Assembly: GCA_030152105.1 (NCBI GenBank)
Contig: JASLIH010000089.1
Location: 1 to 25,331 of the forward strand
Direction of reading: 5' to 3'
Length of the DNA: 25,331 nucleotides
Origin: Actinomycetes bacterium
GTDB taxonomy: Bacteria > Actinomycetota > CALGFH01
In this document: piece by piece, positions 1 through 7,995 of the stretch
Layout: each line of letters opens with the position of its first letter
Position numbering within the stretch: position 1 is the first letter of the stretch
Made by a program: the position numbers and the translations under genes
Notes under the pieces: generated by a model
The model's input: only the letters and a program-made list of their open reading frames with translations
Told to the model about the DNA's origin: nothing
The model's database searches: none

Positions 1-153
1 GAACAGCACCTGCGCCAGGAACCCACCCAGGATGGCCCCGACGATCCCGATGATGATCGTCACGATGATGCCGCCCGGGTCGTCCCCGGGCAGGACCGCC
101 TTGGCGATGGCCCCCGCGAGCAGGCCGAGAACGATCCAACCGATGATGCCCAT
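1..153 (-). CDS. GlsB/YeaQ/YmgE-type small membrane protein (3' part outside window)
   Basis: The minus-strand frame opens with ATG at 153-151 and runs off the left edge after 51 codons. It begins MGIIGWIVLGLLAGAIAKAV, then has a short polar turn containing PGDDPGG and a second hydrophobic segment (IIVTIIIGIVGAILGGFLAQ). Two glycine-rich helices split by a PGxDPGG-like turn are the hallmark of the transglycosylase-associated (GlsB/YeaQ/YmgE) family, tiny inner-membrane proteins often linked to general stress. The family is usually about 80-90 aa, so roughly half is visible. A GGGAGGAA ribosome-binding site lies 8-9 bases upstream and fixes the start. It is divergent from the GTPase operon across 131 bp. 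The biochemical role of the family is unknown. Confidence 0.85.
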   Translation of the reverse strand, partial: MGIIGWIVLGLLAGAIAKAVLPGDDPGGIIVTIIIGIVGAILGGFLAQVLF

Positions 154-215
154 GGGTGTGGTTCCTCCCGCGTCAGTGGACGATGCCGCTGATCTAGACC
201 TCGCGGAGGGTCGGT

Positions 216-246
216 TGGTTTCTGGTGAGATGCTAGAAACCATCTC
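216..246 (+). promoter_or_regulatory. Overlapping inverted repeats in the divergent leader
   Basis: TGGTTTCT (216-223) and AGAAACCA (235-242) form an 8-bp perfect inverted repeat with an 11-nt loop. GAGATG (227-232) and CATCTC (241-246) form a second 6-bp repeat. The two share bases 241-242 and interlock, so the stems cannot both form. The site sits in the 131-bp interval between the divergent GlsB-type gene and the first GTPase, about 40 bases before the GTPase start. It could be an operator or a leader RNA switch. No convincing -35/-10 pair was found beside it. Confidence 0.4.
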
Positions 247-284
247 CCGGTTCGGCGACCGGCACGCGGGTAGTTGGAGAGGAC

Positions 285-2027
285 ATGCCAACGGCGATCG
301 ACACCACGAACCTGCTGGACGCCCTGGCCGGGCTGGCCGGGCAGGTGGCCGAGGCACGGCCGAGCGCCCCCGGGCCGGGGGACCTGGGCCCGGCAAGGCG
401 GCGCCGGCTGGCCTGGCACCTGGACGACTACCTGCTGCCGCGGGTACGGGACCTGGAGGCGCCGCTGGTCTGCGTGCTGCTGGGGTCGACCGGGGCCGGG
501 AAGTCGTCGCTGCTCAACGGGCTGGTCGGGGCATCGGTGAGCCCCAGCGGGGTGGTGCGGCCGACCACCATGCGGCCGGTCGTGCTGCTCGCCCCCGGGC
601 AGGTCGACGCCTTCATGGCCGGCAAGGTGCTGGCCGCCCTGGCCGACGCCGACCGGCTCCAGCTGGTCGTCCACGACGGCGCCTTCCCCGAGATCGCCCT
701 GGTCGACGCGCCCGACGTCGACTCGGTGGAGGCCGAGAACCGCCGGACCGCCGAGGAGCTGCTCCAGGCGGCCGACCTGTGCCTGTTCGTCACCACCGCC
801 CAGCGCTACGCCGACTACGTGCCCTGGGAGTTCCTGCGCCAGGCCAGGGCCAGGGGGGTGCCGCTGCTGGTGGTGGTGAACCGGCTCCCCCGGCGCGAGG
901 CCGACCAGCGGGCGGTGCTGGCCGACGCCCGGCGGCGCTTCCAGGAGGCCGGCCTGGGCACGGCCGGCCCGGGCGGCCGCGACCTGCCGATGCTCGGGGT
1001 GGCCGAGGGCGCCCGCGACCCGGGCACCGACGGCCTGGAGGCGTCCGCCATCGAGCCGGTGCGCCGGGCCCTGGCCGACCTGTCGGCCGACACCGCCGCC
1101 CTGACCGCCGTCAAGGCCCAGGCGCTGCGGGGTGCCCTGGCCGGCCTGCCCGCGGCCGTGGCCGAGGTGGCCGGCGACCTTGAGGCCGACCGGCAGCGGG
1201 CGGCCGCCCTCCGGGCCGCGGTCGAGCGGGCGTACGCGGCCGAGCAGGAGCGGCTCCAGGACCGCCTGGCCGGCGGCGACTTCCTGCGCGGCGAGGTGAT
1301 GCGCTCCTGGCAGGAGTTCGTCGGGGTGGGCGACGTCAGCCGCTGGCTGTCGTCGGGGGTCGGGCGGGTCCGCTCCTGGCTGGCCCGCCAGTTCCAGCCG
1401 GCCAAGGGCGCCCCCGAGCTCCAGCGGACCAAGGAGCAGGCGTTCGAGGAGCTGATCGGGGCGCTGGTCCGCCACGCCGACGTGGCCGCCGGCCACACCG
1501 CCACCCAGTGGTCGGCCGACCCGGCCGGGGCGCTGCTGCTGGAGGCCAACCCCGGGCTGTGGGGTCACGGCCCGGAGCTGGAGACCGAGGCCAGGGCGCA
1601 GCTCACGGAGTGGCTGCGCCGGCTGACCAGGGTGGTCGAGGAGCGGGGCCAGAGCCGGCGGGCGTTCGCGTTCGCCGCCTCCCTTGGGGTCAACGCCATC
1701 GGGGTGGTGGCCATGCTGGCCGTGTTCGCCCACTCCGCCGGGCTGACCGGCGGCGAGGTGGCCATCGCCGGGGGGACGGCGGTGCTCAACCAGAAGCTGC
1801 TCGAGGCGCTGATCGGCGAGGCCGCGGTGGCCGACATCATCCGGGCCGCCGAGCGCGACCTGCGCCGCACGCTCCGCTCGGCGCTGGAGAGCGACGCCCG
1901 CCGCTTCCTCGACCTGCTCGCCCCCTCCGGCGAGGGCCCGGAGGCGCTGCGCGCGGCCGCGGACAGGGTCCTGGCCGAGGCCGAGCGCCTGATCGCCAGC
2001 CTCGGCGGAGACCGGTCCCGTGGCTAA
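285..2027 (+). CDS. Dynamin/Era-like membrane-associated GTPase, first of a pair
   Basis: This 580-aa protein is a P-loop GTPase of the type that occurs as adjacent pairs in actinobacteria, with the YfjP-like partner downstream. G1 is GSTGAGKS (residues 67-74), a Thr pair in RPTTMRP (92-98) fits G2, and G3 is DAPD (141-144) instead of DxxG. The G4 position reads NRLP (199-202), lacking the usual Lys and Asp of NKxD, so base recognition may be altered. The C-terminal half is helical and charged, with a hydrophobic stretch at about 460-500 (containing VNAIGVVAMLAVFA) that could touch or enter the membrane. GGAG lies 5 bases before ATG 285. It overlaps the next gene by 8 bp (GTGGCTAA), implying translational coupling. 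The cellular role is unknown; membrane remodelling is inference from dynamin-like relatives. Confidence 0.8.
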   Translation: MPTAIDTTNLLDALAGLAGQVAEARPSAPGPGDLGPARRRRLAWHLDDYLLPRVRDLEAPLVCVLLGSTGAGKSSLLNGLVGASVSPSGVVRPTTMRPVVLLAPGQVDAFMAGKVLAALADADRLQLVVHDGAFPEIALVDAPDVDSVEAENRRTAEELLQAADLCLFVTTAQRYADYVPWEFLRQARARGVPLLVVVNRLPRREADQRAVLADARRRFQEAGLGTAGPGGRDLPMLGVAEGARDPGTDGLEASAIEPVRRALADLSADTAALTAVKAQALRGALAGLPAAVAEVAGDLEADRQRAAALRAAVERAYAAEQERLQDRLAGGDFLRGEVMRSWQEFVGVGDVSRWLSSGVGRVRSWLARQFQPAKGAPELQRTKEQAFEELIGALVRHADVAAGHTATQWSADPAGALLLEANPGLWGHGPELETEARAQLTEWLRRLTRVVEERGQSRRAFAFAASLGVNAIGVVAMLAVFAHSAGLTGGEVAIAGGTAVLNQKLLEALIGEAAVADIIRAAERDLRRTLRSALESDARRFLDLLAPSGEGPEALRAAADRVLAEAERLIASLGGDRSRG

Positions 2028-3660
2028 CCGGGATGTAGCTGGCTGCCTGGAGGCGCTGGAGCGGGTGGCCGAGGCGGCCGAGCGGCTGGGGCTCGACGCC
2101 GGGCAAGCGCGCGAGACCCTGGGCGCGGCCAGGACCCGGCTCGGCTTCCCGGGAACCGCGTTCGTCTGCGCCCTGGCCGGTGGCACCGGGGCCGGCAAGT
2201 CGAGCCTCCTCAACGCCCTGGCCGGCCGGGAGGTGAGCCGTCCCGGGGTGACCCGGCCGGTGACCGCCGAGCCGGTCGCCTGGGTCCCGGCCGACGCCGC
2301 CGACGAGCTCGGCCCGCTGCTGCGCTGGGTCGGGGTCGACAGGGTGGTCAGCCACCACGACCCCCGCTTCACCGACCTGTGCCTGCTCGACCTGCCCGAC
2401 TACGACTCGGTGGAGCCAGCGCACCGGGCCACCGTCGACCAGGTCCTGCCCCGGGTCGACGCCGTCTGCTGGGTGCTGGACCCCGAGAAGTACAACGACC
2501 GGGTCCTGCACGAGGACTACCTGCGACCGCTGGCCCACCACGCCGACCGGGCCGTGTTCGTGGTCAACCGCCGCGACGTGATCGGCGACGCCCGCCAGGT
2601 CGCCGAGCTCACCGCCGACCTGCGCCGGACCCTGGAGGCCGACGGCATCCGCGGCCGCCCGGTGTTCGTCGTCTCGGCCGACCCGCCCGACGGGGCCGGC
2701 CAGGGCGAGCTGGAGGCCCTGCGGGCCTGGCTGTCGGAGCGGCTCCAGGCCAAGGCGGTGGTGACCGAGCGGCTGGCCGCCGACTGCCGCCAGCGCGGGG
2801 TCGAGCTGGCCCGCCAGGCCGGCCTCGAGGGCGAGCAGGCCAGCCGGCCCCTGGTCGGCGACGACGCTCGCCGCCAGGCCCGGCAGCGGGCGGTGGCCGC
2901 GGCCAGCTCGGCGGTCGACGTCGAAGGGGTGCGCCGGGCCTGCCGGCGCCGCACCCTGGCCGAGGCCCGGGCCGCCGGCGCCGGCCCCCTCGGCCGCCTG
3001 CAGGCCGTGCTGGCCAGGGCGCGCGGCGGCGGCGACCGCGGCCCGGCCTCGGCCCGCTCGATCGACCCGGTCGCCTACGCCCGCGCCTGGCGCGGCCGCT
3101 CGACCCTCAGCCGCACCGTGAACCCGGTCCACGACCTGCTGCGCCGCGCGGCCACGGCCGCCCCCCCGGCCCTGCGGGCCGAGGTCATGGGCCTGGCCCG
3201 GCCCGACCGGCTGGAGGAGCGCCTCACCGAGGCGATCGACGGGGCGGTGGCCCAGGGCACCGCCGACCACACCCGCCCGCCCCGCTCCTTCCTGTGGCCG
3301 CTCATCGGGGTGCTCCAGACCCTGGTCACGGTGGCCTTCGTGGCCGGCCTGCTCTGGTACCTGACCCTGTACCTGGCCGGCCGGGCCCAGGCCGACCTCC
3401 CCGACCTGCCCACGGTCAGGGACGTGCCCGTCCCCCTGCTCCTGGTGATCGGGAGCCTCCTGGTCGGCTGGCTCCTGGCCCGCCTGCTGTCGTCCAGCGC
3501 CCGCCGGGCCGGCCGCCGCTGGGCCGACCGCCTCACCGGCGACCTCGCCACCACCGTGGCCGCGGAGGTCGACGCGGCCATCGCCGAGCCCCTGTCCGAG
3601 CTCGAGGCAGCCCGCTCCGAACTGCTGGTGGCGTTGTCCGACCTGCGGTCGTCCTGCTAG
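2020..3660 (+). CDS. YfjP-like membrane-anchored GTPase, second of a pair
   Basis: This 546-aa GTPase starts at GTG 2020, inside the end of the first GTPase gene. G1 is GGTGAGKS (54-61), G3 is DLPDYDS (124-130), DPEKYND (154-160) is a motif I associate with this family, and G4 is NRRD (183-186), closer to NKxD than its partner's. The central region is Arg/Ala-rich helix. Two hydrophobic segments follow: about 427-452 (with VTVAFVAGLLWYLTLYLAG) and about 469-490 (with PLLLVIGSLLVGWLL). The C-terminal region is therefore membrane-embedded and the G domain is presumably cytoplasmic. Its stop overlaps the stop of the convergent MFS gene in a shared CTAG. Function is unproven; action as a heteromeric pair with the upstream GTPase is the natural inference. 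Confidence 0.82.
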   Translation: MANRDVAGCLEALERVAEAAERLGLDAGQARETLGAARTRLGFPGTAFVCALAGGTGAGKSSLLNALAGREVSRPGVTRPVTAEPVAWVPADAADELGPLLRWVGVDRVVSHHDPRFTDLCLLDLPDYDSVEPAHRATVDQVLPRVDAVCWVLDPEKYNDRVLHEDYLRPLAHHADRAVFVVNRRDVIGDARQVAELTADLRRTLEADGIRGRPVFVVSADPPDGAGQGELEALRAWLSERLQAKAVVTERLAADCRQRGVELARQAGLEGEQASRPLVGDDARRQARQRAVAAASSAVDVEGVRRACRRRTLAEARAAGAGPLGRLQAVLARARGGGDRGPASARSIDPVAYARAWRGRSTLSRTVNPVHDLLRRAATAAPPALRAEVMGLARPDRLEERLTEAIDGAVAQGTADHTRPPRSFLWPLIGVLQTLVTVAFVAGLLWYLTLYLAGRAQADLPDLPTVRDVPVPLLLVIGSLLVGWLLARLLSSSARRAGRRWADRLTGDLATTVAAEVDAAIAEPLSELEAARSELLVALSDLRSSC

Positions 3661-4889
3661 GCGGCCTGCTCGGCGTCGCCGGGGACGGCGGCCGGCGGTT
3701 CTGCCCGGCCGCGGCCGGTCACGGCGGCCACGGTGGCCGCGAGGACGCAGGAGACGCCGGACAGGAGCAGGATCGAGCGGGGGCCGAACTGGCCGGCCAT
3801 CCAGCCGCTGAGCAGGCCGCTGGGCGGGCCCGAGCCGAGCAGGACCAGGCCGAACAGGCTCATCACGCGGCCGCGCATCGCCGGGTCGGAGGCGAGCTGG
3901 ACGGTCGAGTTGGCCGTGGCCACGAAGGAGAGGCTGGCCGCGCCGATCGGGAACAGGAACGCCGCCTCGACCACGATGGTCGGGGCCAGGGCGGCCGCGA
4001 ACGACAGCAGGCCGAACGCGGCCACCGAGCCGACCAGCAGGGCCCGGGTCGGGCGGCCGCGGCGGGCGACGGTGAGGGCGCCGACGACCGAGCCGGCGGC
4101 CATGATCGCGGCCAGGATCCCGTAGGTGCCCGGGCCGCCGTCGAAGGCGAACCGGGCCAGCAGGGGCAGGGCGACCCGGTAGTTGAGGCCGAGCATGCCG
4201 ACCACGGCCACCAGCAGGATGGTCGAGCGCAGCACCGGGGTCCCCCAGACGTAGCGCACACCGGCCCGGATCTGGCCCCGGCCCCGCTCCACCGCCGCCC
4301 GGCGGTAGAGGCGGTCCGGGTCCATGGCCAGCAGCCCGCCGATCATGGCCAGGTAGGAGACGGCGTTGAGGAAGAAGGCGGGGGCGATCCCGACGACCGC
4401 GATCAGCCCGCCGGCGACGGCCGGGCCGAGCACCCGGGCGGTGTTGAAGCTGGCGCTGTTCAGCCCGACGGCGTTGGCCACCCGGTCGGGCCCGACCATC
4501 TCGGTGACGAACGACTGCCGGGCCGGCATGTCGAAGGCGGTGGCCACCCCGAGCAGCAGGGCCAGGGTGTAGACCATCCACAGCCGGACCGCCCCGGTCG
4601 CGGTCAGGGTCCCGAGGACGAGGGCGAGCACGGCCATGGCCGTCTGGGTGGCCAGCAGCAGCCGGCGCTTGTCGACCCGGTCGGCGACCAGCCCGGCCCA
4701 CGCCCCGAAGGCCAGCATGGGCGCGAACTGGAGGGCGAGGGTGATGCCCAGCGGCAGGGGCGCGTCGGTGATCCGCAGGACCAGCCAGTCCTGGGCGACC
4801 TGCTGCATCCAGGTGCCGGTGGAGGAGACGAGGTGACCGAACAGGAACAACCGGAAGTTGCGCACGTCGAGCGATCGGAAGGTGCGCAG
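3657..4889 (-). CDS. MFS transporter, EntS/MFS_3-like exporter
   Basis: This is a 12-helix-type major facilitator of about 410 aa. It begins with FRSLDVRNFRLFLFGHLVSS, then STGTWMQQVAQDWLV, the start pattern of MFS_3/EntS-type drug or siderophore exporters. The inter-helix loop has the motif-A-like LVADRVDKRRLL, and GVATAFDMPARQSFV is the other family hallmark. The first strong start codon is GTG at 4865, but the family N-terminus continues upstream in frame to a CTG at 4889-4887, preceded at 9 bases by GGAGGT (4904-4899). I therefore prefer the CTG start. The gene lies 28 bp after the LLM oxidoreductase stop and is probably co-transcribed with it. The substrate cannot be read from sequence. 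Confidence 0.82.
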   Translation of the reverse strand: MRTFRSLDVRNFRLFLFGHLVSSTGTWMQQVAQDWLVLRITDAPLPLGITLALQFAPMLAFGAWAGLVADRVDKRRLLLATQTAMAVLALVLGTLTATGAVRLWMVYTLALLLGVATAFDMPARQSFVTEMVGPDRVANAVGLNSASFNTARVLGPAVAGGLIAVVGIAPAFFLNAVSYLAMIGGLLAMDPDRLYRRAAVERGRGQIRAGVRYVWGTPVLRSTILLVAVVGMLGLNYRVALPLLARFAFDGGPGTYGILAAIMAAGSVVGALTVARRGRPTRALLVGSVAAFGLLSFAAALAPTIVVEAAFLFPIGAASLSFVATANSTVQLASDPAMRGRVMSLFGLVLLGSGPPSGLLSGWMAGQFGPRSILLLSGVSCVLAATVAAVTGRGRAEPPAAVPGDAEQAA

Positions 4890-4917
4890 CCGGGGTCGAC
4901 CTCCAGGCCAGACGGGG

Positions 4918-5871
4918 TTACGGGGTCGAGCCCATGGTAGCAGCGACCTCTCCGATCACCGCGACCATGTCGAGGTCGCTGTGGTCCAGGTGCTGCAGCA
5001 TGACCCGGCTGACCCCGGCCGCCTCAAGGGACTGGAGCCGCTCGGCCAGCTGGTCGACGGTGCCGAGCAGCCAGTTGGGCCGGGCGTCGATCACCTTGGC
5101 CACGCTGTCGTCGCTGCCGGTGCGCGCCAGCACCCGGCCGACCCGCTCCTCCACCTCGTTCTGGTCGCGGCCGGCCACGCAGGTGGTCATCAGCGACAGC
5201 CGGGCCGTCCCGGGGTCCCGGCCGGCGTCCCGCCAGGCGTCCAGCAGCCGGTTGCGCCGCCCCGGCAGCTCCTCCAGGGGGACGCCGGTGGTGTTGTACT
5301 CGTCGGCCCAGCGGGCGGCCAGGGCCAGGCTCCTGGGCCCGGCTCCCCCGCCGACCAGCAGGGTCGGGCGCGGCTGCTGCACCGGCTTGGGCAGGGCGCG
5401 CAGGTCCTGGAGCTGGTAGTGGCGGCCCTGGAAGGAGAAGGTGTCCTCGGTGAAGGAGCGGGAGACGATCTCCAGCTGCTCGGCCAGCCGCTCCATGCGG
5501 ACGGGCGTGGCCGGGAAGTCGAAGCCGTAGGCGCGGTGCTCGCCCTCGTGCCAGCCGGCGCCAAGGCCCAGCTCGACCCGGCCGCCGGAGACGTGGTCGG
5601 CCGTGACCACCATCTTGGCCAGGACCGAGGGGTGCCGGAAGGTGGCCGGGGAGACCAGCGTGCCCAGGCGGATGCGGCTGGTCCTGGCGGCCAGCGCGGC
5701 CAGGGTGGCCCAGGCGTCAAGCGACCCGCGCTCGGGGTCGCCCATCAGGGGCCCGTAGTGGTCGGAGCGGAACAGGCCCTCCAGGCCGTGGTCCTCGCAC
5801 GCTCCGGCCAGGGCGAGCCACTGCTCCCAGGTGACGTTCTCCTGGCCCTCGATCATCAGGCAGACCCGCAT
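4918..5871 (-). CDS. LLM-class F420-dependent oxidoreductase
   Basis: The 317-aa protein is a luciferase-like TIM-barrel oxidoreductase, probably using F420H2 or F420. Visible family blocks are LFRSDHYGPL near the N-terminus, RIRLGTLVSPATFRHPSVLA, DHVSGGRVELGLGAGWHEGE, and LLVGGGAGPRSLALAARWADEYN. The frame is open further upstream (to 5934), but ATG 5871 is preferred because GAGGAGG stands about 9 bases before it and MRVCLMIEGQE is where family members begin. It is divergent from the alpha/beta hydrolase across 41 bp and upstream of the MFS gene. Substrate is unknown. LLM enzymes act on diverse hydride-transfer and monooxygenase substrates. Confidence 0.88.
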   Translation of the reverse strand: MRVCLMIEGQENVTWEQWLALAGACEDHGLEGLFRSDHYGPLMGDPERGSLDAWATLAALAARTSRIRLGTLVSPATFRHPSVLAKMVVTADHVSGGRVELGLGAGWHEGEHRAYGFDFPATPVRMERLAEQLEIVSRSFTEDTFSFQGRHYQLQDLRALPKPVQQPRPTLLVGGGAGPRSLALAARWADEYNTTGVPLEELPGRRNRLLDAWRDAGRDPGTARLSLMTTCVAGRDQNEVEERVGRVLARTGSDDSVAKVIDARPNWLLGTVDQLAERLQSLEAAGVSRVMLQHLDHSDLDMVAVIGEVAATMGSTP

Positions 5872-5903
5872 GCGGCCCTCCTCCTCGGCTGTGCGTCGCG
5901 CTG

Positions 5904-5916
5904 GACAGTACGATGC
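5904..5916. promoter_or_regulatory. Possible overlapping divergent -10 elements
   Basis: On the minus strand TACTGT (5910-5905) fits a TANNNT -10 for the LLM gene, whose start lies about 34 bases downstream. On the plus strand TACGAT (5909-5914) fits a -10 for the hydrolase, which could then be transcribed leaderless from the ATG at 5922. The two share bases 5909-5910. Neither has a good -35, so this is a weak prediction. Confidence 0.25.
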
Positions 5917-6803
5917 CTGCCATGCCGAGGGCACACGGGAACGGGGTCGAGCTCGAGTACGAGACCGTCGGCGACCCGGCGGGGCGGCCGCTGCTGCTCG
6001 TCCAGGGGCTGGGGGCGCAGCTCATCTCCGTGGAGGACGGGCTCTGCCAGGAGCTGGCCTCGCGCGGGTTCCTGGTCATCCGCTACGACAACCGCGACGC
6101 CGGGCTGTCGACCTGGTTCGACGACGCTCGGCCGGTCAACCTGGCCGCGGTCTGGGGCGGCGACCACTCCACGCTCGCCTACACCCTCGAGGACATGGCC
6201 GACGACGCCGTCGCGGTGCTGGACGCGGCCGGGGCCGAGGCCGCGCACGTGGCCGGCATCTCCCTCGGGGGCATGATCGCCCAGCTGCTGGCCACCCGCT
6301 ACCCGGCGCGCGTGCGGTCGCTGGCCTCGATCATGTCGACCACCGGGGACCGGGCCGTCGGCCAGCCGACCGCGGAGGCGGCCAGCGTGCTGATGTCGTC
6401 GATGCCGGGCGACCGGGAGCGGTACATCGACCAGGCGGTGGCCAACACCAGGGCCATCAGCTCGGGGACGGCCTATCCGTTCGACGAGGACGCGGTGCGG
6501 CGCGGGGCCGCCCGCGGCTTCGACCGCGCCTACCACCCCAAGGGGACCGGCCGGCAGTTCGCGGCCATCCTGGCCGCCGGCGACCGGGCCGCCGCCCTCG
6601 GCCAGATCCGGGTGCCGACCGTTGTCGTGCACGGGGAGCAGGACCAGATCATCGGCGTCAGCGGCGGCGAGGCCACCGCCGCCGCCATCGGCGGGGCCCG
6701 CCTTCTCCGGGTCCCCGGCCTCGGCCACGAGCTCCCGCCCGGGTTCTGGCCCGTCCTGGCCGACGCCCTGGTCGAGGTCGCCGACCGGGCCGACCGTGGC
6801 TGA
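5913..6803 (+). CDS. Alpha/beta-fold hydrolase
   Basis: This 296-aa single-domain alpha/beta hydrolase shows LLLVQGLGAQ (oxyanion loop, about 27-36), RYDNRDAGLS (57-66), the nucleophile elbow GISLGG with Ser117, the acid Asp244 in HGEQDQIIG, and His272 in GLGHELP. The catalytic triad is complete. Two in-frame ATGs (5913 and 5922) lie at the 5' end. Neither has a clear Shine-Dalgarno, and MPRAHGNGVELEYE from 5922 is an equally good start. The RYDNRDxG block is frequent in esterase or epoxide-hydrolase-like members, but the substrate cannot be assigned. Its last 8 bases overlap the glycosyltransferase start (GTGGCTGA), suggesting coupled translation. Confidence 0.9.
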   Translation: MPAMPRAHGNGVELEYETVGDPAGRPLLLVQGLGAQLISVEDGLCQELASRGFLVIRYDNRDAGLSTWFDDARPVNLAAVWGGDHSTLAYTLEDMADDAVAVLDAAGAEAAHVAGISLGGMIAQLLATRYPARVRSLASIMSTTGDRAVGQPTAEAASVLMSSMPGDRERYIDQAVANTRAISSGTAYPFDEDAVRRGAARGFDRAYHPKGTGRQFAAILAAGDRAAALGQIRVPTVVVHGEQDQIIGVSGGEATAAAIGGARLLRVPGLGHELPPGFWPVLADALVEVADRADRG

Positions 6804-7995
6804 CCTCCTCCGGGTGCTGTTCCTGGCCCACGCCTTCCCACGGAGCGCCGACGACCTGACCGGGGGGTTCCTGCTCCGGCTGGCCGCCGCCCTGCGGGCC
6901 GAGGGGGTCGAGGTGGCCGCCGTGGCCCCGGCCGCCGCCGGGCTGGCCGCCTCCGAGCGCCTCGACGGGGTCCAGGTGCGCCGCTACCGCTACGCCCCCC
7001 GGCGCGCCGAGCGGCTGGCCTACGCGGGCGAGATGCACCGCCGGGCGGCGTCCCCCGCCGGGGCCGTCGCCCTGGCCGGGCTGCTGGCGGCTGGCGCCCT
7101 GGCCGCGCGGCGGGCGGCACGCGGGGCCGACCTGGTCCACGCCCACTGGTGGTTCCCGGCCGGCGTGCAGGCCCTGGCCGCCCGGACCGGGCTGCCCCTG
7201 GTCACCACCTTGCACGGCACCGACGTCCGCCTGGCCAGCACCCGCCCGGCGGCCAGGGCGGCCTGCGCCAGGGTGCTGCGGTCCTCGGCCCGGGTGACGG
7301 CCGTGTCGGGCTGGCTCGCCGGCCAGGCGGCCGGGTTCGCCCCCGGCCTGGCCCGGCCGGTCGCGGTCGCGCCCATGCCCGTCGACGACCTCGCCTTCTC
7401 CCCCGGCCCGGGCGGCCAGCCCCGCGACGAGCTGCTGTTCGTCGGCCGCCTCGACCGCCAGAAGGGCGCCGAGGTCGCCGTGGCCGCCCTGGCCCGGCTG
7501 ACCGGCCCGGCGGCCGCCCTGCCCCTGCGCATCGTCGGCGGCGGCCCCGAGGAGCCCGCACTGCGCCGCCTGGCCGGCGAGCTCGGCGTCGCCGGCCGGG
7601 TCCGCTGGGACGGCCAGCTCTCCCAGGCCGAGCTGGCCGGCCGCTACCGGCGGGCGGCCGCGCTGGTCGTGCCCGGCCGGGACGAGGGTCTCGGCCTGGT
7701 CGCGGTCGAGGGCCAGCTCTCGGGCGCCCCGGTGGTGGCCGCCGCCTCCGGCGGCCTGCTCGACGTGGTCGCCGACGGCCGCACCGGCCGGACCTTCCCT
7801 CCCGGTTCGCCCGACGCCCTTGCTCGGACGGTCGAGGCGGTCCTGGCCGACCCGGACGGCAGCGCCCGGATGGCCGTGGCCGCCCGGGAGCGGGCGGCGG
7901 CCCACTTCGGCACGGCCGGCGCCGCCAAGGCCTATGCCGCCGTCTACGCCGAGGCCCTCCAAGCGCTGACGGTGAAGGGCCGGCGGCGCACCTAG
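6796..7995 (+). CDS. GT4-family glycosyltransferase
   Basis: The 399-aa protein has the two Rossmann halves of a GT-B enzyme. The N-terminal acceptor half carries FLAHAFPRSADDLTGGF, HAHWWFPAG (115-123) and LHGTDVRLA (139-147). The donor half carries FVGRLDRQKGAEV (215-227), RIVGGGPEE (245-253) and the E-x7-E signature EGLGLVAVE (Glu297, Glu305), which binds the nucleotide-sugar. The frame is open upstream to 6622 inside the hydrolase gene, but GTG 6796 matches the family start and the overlap geometry. It is likely a cytoplasmic transferase building a lipid-, glycan- or metabolite-linked sugar. Donor and acceptor are unknown. Its stop shares CTAG with the convergent LuxR gene. Confidence 0.88.
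   Translation: MADLLRVLFLAHAFPRSADDLTGGFLLRLAAALRAEGVEVAAVAPAAAGLAASERLDGVQVRRYRYAPRRAERLAYAGEMHRRAASPAGAVALAGLLAAGALAARRAARGADLVHAHWWFPAGVQALAARTGLPLVTTLHGTDVRLASTRPAARAACARVLRSSARVTAVSGWLAGQAAGFAPGLARPVAVAPMPVDDLAFSPGPGGQPRDELLFVGRLDRQKGAEVAVAALARLTGPAAALPLRIVGGGPEEPALRRLAGELGVAGRVRWDGQLSQAELAGRYRRAAALVVPGRDEGLGLVAVEGQLSGAPVVAAASGGLLDVVADGRTGRTFPPGSPDALARTVEAVLADPDGSARMAVAARERAAAHFGTAGAAKAYAAVYAEALQALTVKGRRRT

Noticed and set aside
60..2372. 770-codon open frame on the minus strand
   Set aside because: It runs antisense to the GTPase genes with no family motif and shows the Gly/Arg/Pro/Ala-rich look of a shadow frame in high-GC DNA.
1837..4701. 954-codon open frame on the minus strand
   Set aside because: It crosses the second GTPase and the MFS gene in the wrong frames, and its protein is low-complexity Gly/Arg/Pro.
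5872..5934. N-terminal extension of the LLM oxidoreductase
   Set aside because: The strong GAGGAGG site and family start both point to ATG 5871. The extension would run into the divergent hydrolase start.
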